From: an uncultured Eubacteriales bacterium
GTDB taxonomy: Bacteria > Bacillota > Clostridia > Oscillospirales > Oscillospiraceae
Direction: 5' to 3'
DNA length: 30,368 bases
NCBI GenBank assembly: GCA_900552475.1
Contig: USAC01000016.1
Coordinates: forward strand, 1 to 30,368
Shown piece by piece: positions 23,509-30,284 of the stretch; position 1 is the stretch's first letter, and every line of letters starts with the position of its first letter. Both the position numbers and the translations under genes were made by a program. Under the pieces are notes generated by a model. That model ran no database searches. It was not told the origin of the DNA and saw only the letters and a program-made list of their open reading frames with translations.

Positions 23509-24170
23509 TTGCGGCATGCTAACCGATGCCGACGGTGCCGTGTATTTTCCACGGTGATGGCGCTGGTGCTGGCCGTCAGCCTGCTGCCGACCTACGCCTT
23601 CGCCGCGAGCGTGCCCACCAGCACGACTATCGACGGCAATACGACTGATTTCACGGGCGCGTGGAAAAGCGCGCACGATAAGCCCAGCACTTATACCGTG
23701 ACGGCGAACCTGGCGATGCGCGGTCAGTATAACCCCATTCTAACGGGCGTCACGATCAGGAAGGTTCCCGGCAAGACCGGCATCGACCTCGACAACACGA
23801 CGATCGAGGTCATCAAGCTGGATCTGGAGCCCTACGGCTACACGCTCGACATGAACTATGCCATCGTCGTCAAGACGAACGGCGAGGTCTGCCAGAACTG
23901 GCTCGCGGGCGAGAATGTCATGACCCTGACGGTGAAGCTGGGCGACTATCAGAAGCTCGGCTGGTCGGGAGACTGGCTGTGCGCGGACGGACACCTATGA
24001 GACGTTCATGAACCCGGACATCGCCGTGCAGGCCATCGTGCACCATCACCGGGGAGGAGATGAAGCAGAAGCTCTCGGGCTTCCTGCAGATCATGTATGA
24101 CCTGAACCCCGACGCCGTCGGCGGCGCCATGCCGGGTGACGATTTCTACTACATCCCCGCCAACAACTGA
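23509..24170 (+). pseudogene. Degenerate exported protein gene
   Basis: The first 163 codons read as a secreted protein: basic start, hydrophobic core VMALVLAVSLLPTYAFA and a signal-peptidase-like AFA-AS site, then a soluble domain. After about residue 158 the frame shifts; continuing in another frame gives DTYETFMNPDIAVQAIV (to about 24043). A further shift gives ITGEEMKQKLSGFLQIMYDL and then PGDDFYYIPANN with a stop at 24168-24170. At least two frameshifts are therefore present. The start is also poor: the in-frame start codons are TTG (23509) or a late ATG (23557). Family not recognised. A sequencing error could explain one shift but hardly both. Confidence 0.65.
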
Positions 24171-24172
24171 GA

Positions 24173-24223
24173 AACAAGACCAATCCCCCAAAAGGTCTGT
24201 CCCTTGGGGGGATTGGTCTTGTT
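24173..24223. terminator. Strong hairpin terminator next to repeat element copy 2
   Basis: A perfect 17-base stem (24173-24189 with 24207-24223) encloses a 17-base loop. The right arm overlaps the left end of the element that follows, since GGGGGGATTGGT at 24206-24217 recurs inverted at 24811-24822. Confidence 0.65.
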
Positions 24224-24822
24224 AGTTGGGGTGTTCTGCCTCCGGCGGCATACTTTTTGCCAGCAGCGGCAAAAAGTATGCAAAAAACGCCGCTTAAACC
24301 TACGGTTTAAAAAGCCCTTTGCGCGCCCTGCACCGTTCAGGTTGTTTTAGTGCGTAGCACACGCTTGTAGGGTTTTGCAAGGGGCATTAAATGTAGAATC
24401 GTTTCTGCGTTTGCGCCGCTGCCGTTGATGGTGCGAAATGTAGGGGGTGCAGTGTCCTTTCATTTTGGCGGAGCCCATGTACCCCGCCGCAAATATCGGC
24501 GCACTCCTGCCGAACATTGTAGGGGGCGATGCCCACATCGCCCCGCCGTTCGACCGGAATGCTTCTTCCGACTGCGTAGGGGGCGGCGTCTCCGACGCCC
24601 CGCGATAGGCGAAACGGCCCCTACATTTCAGAGTATCAGCGGCAGCGGAGCAGAAGGGGAGACAATTCTAAATTTAGGATACGGTTTACCGAATCCCCCG
24701 CTTGCCGACCGGAAAAGGAAGTCAAGAAACCTTGGTTTTTTGCGCGCTTTTGGTCACTTTTCCCGCGCGGGAAAAGTGACCCGCCGGAGGCAGAACAGGC
24801 CGATTCAATTACCAATCCCCCC
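24206..24822. repeat. Palindromic non-coding element, copy 2, with terminal inverted repeats
   Basis: The ends are inverted repeats: GGGGGGATTGGT (24206-24217) with ACCAATCCCCCC (24811-24822), and TGTTCTGCCTCCGGCGG (24232-24248) with its perfect complement at 24781-24797. Just inside lie the left palindrome 24249-24280 and the fully self-complementary right palindrome 24752-24781. The first 160 bases (24249-24409) parallel 16580-16741 closely. The middle carries additional short repeats absent from copy 1. No coding sequence is evident. This looks like a miniature non-autonomous mobile element or a large REP-type composite. Confidence 0.75.
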
Positions 24823-24970
24823 AAAAAACGGGCCGATGTGGGCATCTGCCCCTACAGCGCGGAAGCGGGAGCTTTTTTCAAATAACACAGCGGGCCCCAT
24901 GTGCCCCGCCGCGGTCGGCCGGAAAGCTCCTTCAAACCTCTGTAGGGGGCGATGCCCACATCGCCCCGCC
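24519..24970. repeat. Cluster of GTAGGGGGCGATG-type short palindromic repeats
   Basis: A 29-base unit, GTAGGGGGCGATGCCCACAT plus CGCCCCGCC, occurs identically at 24519-24547 and 24942-24970. A variant with a different stem (GGCGTC-TCC-GACGCC) is at 24576-24603 and an inverted, diverged copy is near 24828-24855. Each unit folds as GGGGCGATG-CCCA-CATCGCCCC or equivalent. Flanks also repeat (CCCATGT-CCCCGCCGC at about 24475-24490 and 24898-24913). They resemble REP sequences; the cluster partly overlaps element copy 2. Nothing else is seen in 24823-25016. Confidence 0.7.
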
Positions 24971-25016
24971 GGGGGCTGGACACGCCTTCCGCACGCCGGT
25001 GCCGCGCGGAAGGCAG

Positions 25017-26001
25017 TTACTCCCCAGCCTTCAAAATCCGCACCGCGCGGCCGTCCATCTCGATGACACCCTCCTCCTTCATGCGCGAGAGCTCGCGGTT
25101 GAGCGCCGAGCGGTTCACGTTCAGGTACTGCGCCAGCTCCTTCTGGCCGAAGGGCATGATGCGGACGCCGTTCGGCGCGGGCGTCAGGCCGTTGAAGCAG
25201 ATCAGCAGGCGGTTGCGCAGGCGAGGCTCGGTCAGCAGGTGGTTCTTGCGGTTGAGATTGGCGAACTTCGCCGAGATCTCCATGAGCAGGTTCGCCATCA
25301 CGCGCACGACGTCCGGGTCGCCGCCGTGGTCAAGGATGCGCTCCGCCGGAAGAAACAGCACGCGCGTCGGCGTGAGGGTCCGGATCTCCACCCAGCTGCG
25401 CTGCGCGCCGAAGGCCACGGCCTCGCCGAAGCTCGAGCCGCGTGTTCTGGTCGAGCCCGGTAAATGGCTTGTTGAGCACGATCATGCGGCAGGGGTAGTG
25501 TATTATCGCCCGCGCCAACGCCACGCGGCGCTACATGCCGCCGGAGAGCTGGGAGATGGGCTGGTGCAGGCTGTTCGGCGGGAGAATCAGGCTCAGCTCC
25601 TCGGCGAGCTGCTTTTCATCGACCTTCCCCTCGCACACGAGCGCCACGCGGCACGAGCTGATGAGAAACGGCATGAACGAGGGGCGGTAGATATAGAGGA
25701 ATTTCTTCCAGCGGCTGAGCCGGAACGTCTCCGCCATCTCGAGCATCTCCGGGTCGACGTTGAGAAAGCCAGCGAGCGTGTTCGTGTAGATCAGCGGCAG
25801 GACGATCAGAAACGACAGGTAGATCGTCAGCGCCTGGTTGCAGACCCAGATGAGCAGCATAATGACAAACGACACCATCGGCCCGGCCAGAATGATGCGG
25901 TTGTCGACGACGCGGTCGGCGACCTCCTACACCACCAGCCAGAACAGGATAATCAGTACCGACTTGACGCTCCATCGCTTTTTCTGTCTTTCAAGCTCCA
26001 T
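25017..26001 (-). pseudogene. Collapsed ABC permease / ATPase / Crp-family regulator remnant
   Basis: Read on the minus strand, a SsuC/TauC-like permease starts at 26001 (MELERQKKRW), hits an in-frame TAG at 25927-25929, and resumes through the EAA-type loop EMAETFRLSRWKKF. After SSCRVAL it passes without a frame change into the C-terminal half of an ABC ATPase (VDEKQLAEEL...SQLSGGM), then a TAG at 25531-25533 where CAG is expected. The Walker B reads RMIVLNKPFTGLD, with the catalytic D and E replaced by N and K. After LDQNTR it moves into another frame reading SSFGEAVAFGAQ, the end of a cyclic-nucleotide-like sensor, followed by the Crp-type helix-turn-helix (QYLNVNRSALNRELSRM), stopping at 25017. 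Three ancestral genes have been fused by deletions. Confidence 0.85.
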
Positions 26002-26060
26002 GAGTTGTTTCTCCTCTCGGGGCGGGCCGCGCGGCCCGCGTATGGTAAGGATCTATATCG

Positions 26061-26076
26061 GTTAGAGAAAACTAAC
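26061..26076. promoter_or_regulatory. GTTAG-N6-CTAAC inverted repeat upstream of the dead transporter
   Basis: GTTAG-AGAAAA-CTAAC lies 60 bases before the degenerate permease start. The same half-sites and six-base spacing recur at 26742-26757. GTTAG/CTAAC half-sites recall DtxR-type metal regulator boxes, so a metal-responsive operator is possible; this is an inference from half-site resemblance. Confidence 0.5.
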
Positions 26077-26142
26077 TGGCGGTCCAAAAAAAGCGCATCA
26101 CTGCGCTATAAACATAGTATCCCTCAGCCGCGCGCCGCCGGG

Positions 26143-26165
26143 AAGTTGCCGCGGCAACTTTTTTT
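26143..26165 (+). terminator. Palindrome followed by T run
   Basis: AAGTTGCCGCGGCAACTT (26143-26160) is fully self-complementary and runs into a tract of T ending at 26165. No intact plus-strand gene precedes it, so it may be a relic terminator or shield the promoter at 26197 from read-through. Confidence 0.55.
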
Positions 26166-26196
26166 GCGCGATATTCGTCGCCGCGCCGCATCTGTC

Positions 26197-26225
26197 TTGA
26201 CAGCGCCGGGGCGCGTTACTATAAT
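26197..26225 (+). promoter_or_regulatory. Consensus sigma-A promoter of the FabZ-like gene
   Basis: TTGACA (26197-26202) and TATAAT (26220-26225) are separated by 17 bases, a perfect consensus arrangement. Predicted start is near 26232, leaving a 32-base leader with GGAAGGAG before ATG 26264. Confidence 0.88.
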
Positions 26226-26263
26226 AAATGTGGAAAATATGCCCCACGGGAAGGAGAGAGCAC

Positions 26264-26695
26264 ATGAAGCTGAATCAGGAGGAGATCAAGACCATCCTGC
26301 CGCACCGCGACCCGATGCTGCTCGTCACATCGGTCGAGGAGCTCACACCCGGCGAGGAGATCCGCGCGTCGTTTTATGCCGACCCCGCGCGGGAGATTTT
26401 CCCCGGCCACTTTCCGGGCAACCCCGTCCTCCCCGGCGTCTACACGGTGGAGTGTCTGGGGCAGGCGGCGGATCTCGTCGTCATGACGACCGAGCGCTAC
26501 GCCGGGAAGACCCCGCTGCTCATCGGCGTCGACAAGGCGCGCTTCACGCGCAAGGTGCGCCCCGGCGAGACGCTGGAGCTGCGCGCCCGGCTCATCCACG
26601 AGCGGGCGGAGAAGGCCATCGTCACCTGCGCCGCAGAGGCGTACGTCGAAGGTGAATTGGCGCTCTCGTGCGAGATTACGCTCGCGCTCAGATAA
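26264..26695 (+). CDS. FabZ-like hotdog-fold 3-hydroxyacyl dehydratase
   Basis: The 143-residue protein aligns by eye with FabZ: ILPHRDPMLLV near residue 15, then PGHFPGNPVLPGVYTVECLGQAADL, which holds the catalytic histidine (GHFPG) and the glutamate on the central helix. FabZ removes water from 3-hydroxyacyl-ACP in fatty acid synthesis. It is isolated from any fab cluster and driven by a consensus promoter, so it could be a second FabZ or a dehydratase/thioesterase for a special acyl group. The ATG at 26264 follows GGAAGGAGAGAGCAC; an in-frame ATG 12 codons earlier lacks a site. Confidence 0.87.
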   Translation: MKLNQEEIKTILPHRDPMLLVTSVEELTPGEEIRASFYADPAREIFPGHFPGNPVLPGVYTVECLGQAADLVVMTTERYAGKTPLLIGVDKARFTRKVRPGETLELRARLIHERAEKAIVTCAAEAYVEGELALSCEITLALR

Positions 26696-26702
26696 TCTTT
26701 TC

Positions 26703-26729
26703 AGAAGAAGCCCCCAAGGGACTTCTTCT
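26703..26729 (+). terminator. Terminator after the FabZ-like gene
   Basis: AGAAGAAG (26703-26710) pairs with CTTCTTCT (26722-26729), extended by CCC/GGG with a one-base bulge, then TTAT. It separates the FabZ-like gene from the methyltransferase operon. Confidence 0.65.
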
Positions 26730-26739
26730 TTATACGGAA

Positions 26740-26759
26740 AAGTTAGCTAAAGCTAACTT
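26740..26759. promoter_or_regulatory. Perfect inverted repeat, second GTTAG-N6-CTAAC site
   Basis: AAGTTAGCT (26740-26748) and AGCTAACTT (26751-26759) form a perfect palindrome around AA, 20 bases before the methyltransferase ATG. It contains GTTAG-CTAAAG-CTAAC with the same spacing as the site at 26061. Its position near the promoter and start would suit a repressor. Confidence 0.6.
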
Positions 26760-26779
26760 GAAACGGCAGAGGTGACGGT

Positions 26780-27568
26780 ATGAACGAAAAAATCACGCTC
26801 TCCGGCGTACCGGAGACGATGCTCCAGACACTCTATGCCCGCGCGAAGGAGACGTGCACGCGCGGCGCCATCCGCGACGAAAAGGCCACGGCGCTTGTGG
26901 AGCGGATCGACTATGACTTCTCCCTCGCGGACAAGGACGCCGCCATGCACAGCGGCGTCATCGCACGGACGATCGTGCTCGACCGGCTGGTGGAGGGCTT
27001 TCTCGCGCAGCACCAGAGCGCGGCGGTGGTGAACCTCGCCTGCGGGCTCGACACGCGCTGCTACCGCGTGGAGGGCTACGGCCGCTGGTATAACCTCGAC
27101 CTGCCGGAGACAATGGCCGTGCGCGCAGAGCTTCTGCCCGAGAGTGGGAAGATCACGCAGCTGGCCATGTCCGCGATGGACGACTGGAGCGCGGCTGTGG
27201 AGGAGCGGGACGCGCCCGCGCTCGTCATCATCGAGGGGCTGACGATGTACCTCTCGGAGCGGGACGTGCAGCGCATCTTCGAGGTGATCGCCGCGCGCTT
27301 TCCGCGCGTGACAGTACTCGTCGAGACGATGAGCCCGGCGGTCGTGCGCCGCTTCAGGGAGAAATCCATCGAGGGCAGCGGTGCACGCTTCACATGGGGC
27401 GTCGCGGACGGCGCGGCGCTTGCGCGGCTGCTGCCGGGCTTCCGTCTCGTGGAGGAGCACAGCCTGTGCGAGGGGATGGCCGCGTTCGTGCCGGTCTACC
27501 GCCTGCTCGATAGGATCCCCCTCGTGCGCAATATCTCCAACCGGATCGTGGTGCTGGAAAGGGCGTGA
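26780..27568 (+). CDS. LCM/TcmP-family SAM-dependent methyltransferase, first copy
   Basis: The 262-residue protein belongs to the leucine carboxyl methyltransferase-like class I methyltransferases: ARAKE...AIRDEKATALVERIDYDF in the N-terminal cap, SAM-binding NLACGLDTR at 85-93, then NLDLPETMAVR, and EGLTMYLSE after strand 4. Bacterial members methylate small-molecule carboxyl or hydroxyl groups; TcmP acts in polyketide synthesis. The substrate here is unknown. The start follows AGAGGTGACGGT. It opens a four-gene unit whose two middle genes are damaged and whose last gene is a second methyltransferase of the same family. Confidence 0.87.
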   Translation: MNEKITLSGVPETMLQTLYARAKETCTRGAIRDEKATALVERIDYDFSLADKDAAMHSGVIARTIVLDRLVEGFLAQHQSAAVVNLACGLDTRCYRVEGYGRWYNLDLPETMAVRAELLPESGKITQLAMSAMDDWSAAVEERDAPALVIIEGLTMYLSERDVQRIFEVIAARFPRVTVLVETMSPAVVRRFREKSIEGSGARFTWGVADGAALARLLPGFRLVEEHSLCEGMAAFVPVYRLLDRIPLVRNISNRIVVLERA

Positions 27569-27609
27569 CGGCGTATGTCCAGAAAGGCAACGGAGTTTCA
27601 GAAGGTGCC

Positions 27610-28077
27610 ATGAGCCGCATGTACCGCGGCACGGAGATTTTCCAGCCCCCGAACACGGGCTGGATCGACGGGCACGTCGCCTGCGTGCGCGAGTGGGTGG
27701 CGAACATCTTCTTTTACCGCAAGGACGGTACGACTATCATGATGGACACCGGCTATAACTACAACCGGCTGGCCGAAAAGATGGCGTGGCTCGGCATCGC
27801 GCCGGAGAGCATCCGCCATATCCTCATCACCCATCAGGACACCGACCACGTCGGCGCGGTGGCCGAGGACAACAGGCTCGCCGTGCGCTCGCTGGCCGAG
27901 CTGGAGGAGAAGCTGTGCACACGGGGGCTGCGCCCGCTCTTCATCACCGGCCACACCGGCTGGACGGACCGGTTCGACTTCGCCTTCGCGCACAAGGACC
28001 GGCTCTGCTCGCCTGACGAGTCGGACGACACGCGGGAGCGTGCGCAGAGTGGCTTTTTGAAGGGAGTGGGGCAGTGA
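27610..28077 (+). pseudogene. Internally deleted metallo-beta-lactamase-fold hydrolase
   Basis: The frame is open for 155 residues. It has the metal motif THQDTDHVGA at 74-83 (the H-x-D-x-D-H variant), then passes straight into AEDNRLAVRSLAELEEKL and a C-terminal part with ITGHTGW. In the fold, the GH-x-GH histidine strand and the bridging aspartate (TGD) lie between these blocks; both are absent, and typical proteins are roughly 80-100 residues longer. An in-frame internal deletion, probably inactivating, is inferred. The ATG at 27610 follows GAAGGTG; an ATG three codons later is also possible. It lies 41 bases after the methyltransferase stop. Confidence 0.62.
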
Positions 28078-28471
28078 AGTATTTTGAATTTGGGCAGGAG
28101 CACCCCGAGCTGATGGTGCTGCTCCACGGCGGCGGGGTCTGCTACCGCGGCGCGACGTGGCGCAGCTGGGTGACGAGGACCGCTGCATGATCGGGCGGCA
28201 CAAGGACTTCTCCCTCTTTACCTGCACGGACATGTACGTCTGGCACGGGATCCGCAGCTCGACGGAGCGCAGTCTCGCGGGGCACATCCGCGCGTGGCAG
28301 GACGCGGGCTATGCCTTCACCTACAAGGTGTTTCCCAATATGGGGCACGGCACGCTCGCCGGGGAGCACACGGAGCAGTTCCGCCGGGAGATGCTCACCG
28401 CGCACGCGCAGACGCTGGCAAAGGCCGGAAATAAGGCCGGAAAGGAGACGCCATATGAAGGTGCATATTGA
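28074..28471 (+). pseudogene. Alpha/beta hydrolase remnant with internal deletion
   Basis: From a GTG at 28074, overlapping the previous stop and preceded by GGGAGTGGG, the first frame reads KYFEFGQEHPELMVLLHGGG, the start of an alpha/beta hydrolase with its HGGG oxyanion motif, but stops near 28189. Another frame from about 28157 reads DFSLFTCTDMYVWHGIRSST and later VFPNMGHGTLAGEH, the C-terminal end with a likely catalytic histidine. The central part with the nucleophile elbow is missing. The gene is therefore a deletion plus frameshift relic. Confidence 0.75.
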
Positions 28472-29288
28472 GAAAAACACGGTGCAGGAGACACTGGTCA
28501 TCCCGCTCTACGGGCGCAAAATGTGCTCGGAGCTCTATCCGAACCTCTACCGCGACGAGACGGCCGTCCGCCTGATGGAGCGCGTGGACTACGACTTTTC
28601 CCGCCTTGCTGCCGGGGCAAAGAGCACGATGCAGCGCTTCGGCTTTCTGGAGGTCGCCATGCGCCAGAGTGACCTCGCGTGGGAGGTGCGCGACTATCTG
28701 CGCACGCATCCGCGCGCGGCGGTCGTGAACCTCGGCTGCGGGCTCGACGGCACGGGCTGCGCCTGCGACAACGGGACGTGCCGGATCTATAACATCGACT
28801 TTCCCGACGTTATCGCGGTGCGAAACGAGCTGCTCCCGGCGGGGGAGCGCGAGGAGAACATCGCCTGCGACCTGACGGATCACGCGTGGATGGAGAAAAT
28901 CGACGCATCGGGCGGCGCGGTGTTCTTCGCCGCGGGCGTGTTCTACTATTTCCTCACGCCGCAGGTGCGCGCGCTCGTGCAGACCATGGCCGCGGCCTTT
29001 CCCGGCGGGAAGCTGGTCTTTGACGCCGCATGCCGCAGCGCGGTGAAGCTGATGCTCAAAACATGGATCCGCAGCGCGGAGATTCAGGACGTGGGGGCGT
29101 ATTTCGCCGTCGTGGACGCTGCGCGCGAGATCACGCCGTGGGCGGAGAACCTGCGCGTCACGAGCCGCGGCTATATGCTCGGCTACCAGAGCCTGCGCGA
29201 CCCGTCCGTCAGCGGCTTTTTCCGCCTGCTCGCGAAAATCGGCGACGGCGCGATGAAGATGCAGATCGTGCGCATTGAATTTAAGTAA
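28455..29288 (+). CDS. LCM-family SAM-dependent methyltransferase, second copy
   Basis: The 277-residue protein has the same cap pattern as the first copy (LYRDETAVRLMERVDYDF), SAM-binding NLGCGLDGTG at 92-101, NIDFPDVIAVRNELL and a long C-terminal part. Four cysteines cluster at the SAM loop (95, 102, 104, 109) in GCACDNGTC, absent in the first copy. The ATG at 28455 follows AAAGGAG at normal spacing and overlaps the 3' end of the hydrolase relic. The two methyltransferases are clearly diverged, so they probably acted on different substrates or at different steps. Function unknown. Confidence 0.85.
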   Translation: MKVHIEKNTVQETLVIPLYGRKMCSELYPNLYRDETAVRLMERVDYDFSRLAAGAKSTMQRFGFLEVAMRQSDLAWEVRDYLRTHPRAAVVNLGCGLDGTGCACDNGTCRIYNIDFPDVIAVRNELLPAGEREENIACDLTDHAWMEKIDASGGAVFFAAGVFYYFLTPQVRALVQTMAAAFPGGKLVFDAACRSAVKLMLKTWIRSAEIQDVGAYFAVVDAAREITPWAENLRVTSRGYMLGYQSLRDPSVSGFFRLLAKIGDGAMKMQIVRIEFK

Positions 29289-29333
29289 TCAACAAGCGAC
29301 CGCATCCATTTGGATGCGGTCGCTTGTTGATTA
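29286..29333 (+). terminator. Terminator of the methyltransferase operon
   Basis: A perfect 22-base stem (29286-29307 with 29312-29333), loop ATTT, includes the TAA stop codon of the methyltransferase gene in its first bases. Only AAA follows on the plus strand; AT-rich ends allow action on both strands. Confidence 0.85.
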
Positions 29334-29353
29334 AAAGGCTCTCGCTCCGAACC

Positions 29354-29388
29354 GTGTGTTTTTGTGTGCTGCGCACACAAAAACACAC
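29354..29388. repeat. 16-base perfect inverted repeat between convergent terminators
   Basis: GTGTGTTTTTGTGTGC (29354-29369) pairs perfectly with 29373-29388 around TGC. It is followed by TCTTTCCGCGCAAAGTG and a GCGTACACGC palindrome. Its form (palindrome with a T5/A5 core, then a GC-rich tail) echoes the left palindrome of the larger elements but the sequence differs. Confidence 0.6.
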
Positions 29389-29450
29389 TCTTTCCGCGCA
29401 AAGTGTTTTTCGAGGCGTACACGCCGCCGCGAACTCTGTGAGACTTCAAT

Positions 29451-29498
29451 AATCAAAAAAGGAGCCAAATCCTCACGGATTTGGCTCCTTTTTTGATT
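29451..29498 (-). terminator. Terminator of the DUF624 gene (bidirectional)
   Basis: A perfect 22-base stem (29451-29472 with 29477-29498), loop TCAC, has T/A tracts on both sides. It overlaps the last codon region of the minus-strand gene ending at 29497 and also serves as a backstop for the convergent operon. Confidence 0.88.
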
Positions 29499-30165
29499 AG
29501 TCTTTATCTTCGTCCGTGTTCTTGCCCTGCTCCTCTTTTTCGCGGCGCTGCTGCTCCTCGATCCGGTTGAAGATTGGCCAGATCAGCTTGAGGTTTGCGT
29601 AGCTCAGCGCGGCGTACCCCACGAGCAGCCACACCGGCAGGAGCATGTAGAGTGTCGTCGGCGTCAGCGCCGTCAGCACGATGGCCGCGCCCCAGTACAG
29701 CCACATCAGCAGCAGCTTCGGCAGGTTCCCCACGCCGAGCATCAGGGCGTTGCTGAGCTGGTGGCGCCAGGTGTTCTCGTACCGCGCGAGCAGCGGGAAC
29801 AGAAACGTCATCACCATGCCCACGAGCTGCAGCGCGAAGACGGCCAGCACCTTCCAGATAAAGCGGTTGCCCGTCTGCGCGAGCCAGAGGTCGGCGCCGC
29901 ACACGGCGATGACAATCAGCAGCAACAGCCAGCAGCCGCTCGCGCGCTTCCAGTTATCGCGCCAGGCGGAGAAGAAGCGCCGCGTCAGATGGCCGTCCTC
30001 CCCCTGCAGCAGACGCAGCAGCACCGTGTAGAGCGCCGCGCTGCTTGCGCCGAAGGTGACAACCGGCAGCGAACAGACCAGAAAGAGAATGTTGAGCCAG
30101 ATCAGCTGACTGAGCCGTGTGATAAAATGGGAAAACCCACCGTCGGGGTCGAAAAGTTTCTGCAT
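29497..30165 (-). CDS. DUF624 (YesL-like) membrane protein
   Basis: The 222-residue protein matches the DUF624/YesL family: it begins MQKLFDPDGGFSHFITRLSQ, then LNILFLVCSLPVVTFGASSAA, and has about five membrane spans ending in a charged tail (EEQQRREKEE). Members often accompany sugar ABC transporters, but none is visible here and the function is unknown. The ATG at 30165 follows AGGAGCCTTTT; the frame is open for 28 more codons upstream without a site or family similarity. It is convergent with the methyltransferase operon. Confidence 0.87.
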   Translation of the reverse strand: MQKLFDPDGGFSHFITRLSQLIWLNILFLVCSLPVVTFGASSAALYTVLLRLLQGEDGHLTRRFFSAWRDNWKRASGCWLLLLIVIAVCGADLWLAQTGNRFIWKVLAVFALQLVGMVMTFLFPLLARYENTWRHQLSNALMLGVGNLPKLLLMWLYWGAAIVLTALTPTTLYMLLPVWLLVGYAALSYANLKLIWPIFNRIEEQQRREKEEQGKNTDEDKD

Positions 30166-30284
30166 AAAAGGCTCCTGTTCCGAGAGTTTGAAGGGAAAAC
30201 CGGCATTACGGTCAAGAATATTGTACGGCATGCGGGCGGCGTCTGTCAAGGGGTGAGGGGGGCGGCCTTGTGAGCCTTCGGCGA

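Noticed and set aside
24206..24970. CRISPR array
   Set aside because: Repeats are palindromic, irregularly spaced, in both orientations, and no cas genes are nearby; they fit REP/MITE-type elements instead.
27610..28077. Intact short metallo-hydrolase
   Set aside because: The metal-binding histidine strand and bridging aspartate between the two conserved blocks are missing, so a deletion product is more likely than a genuine short enzyme.
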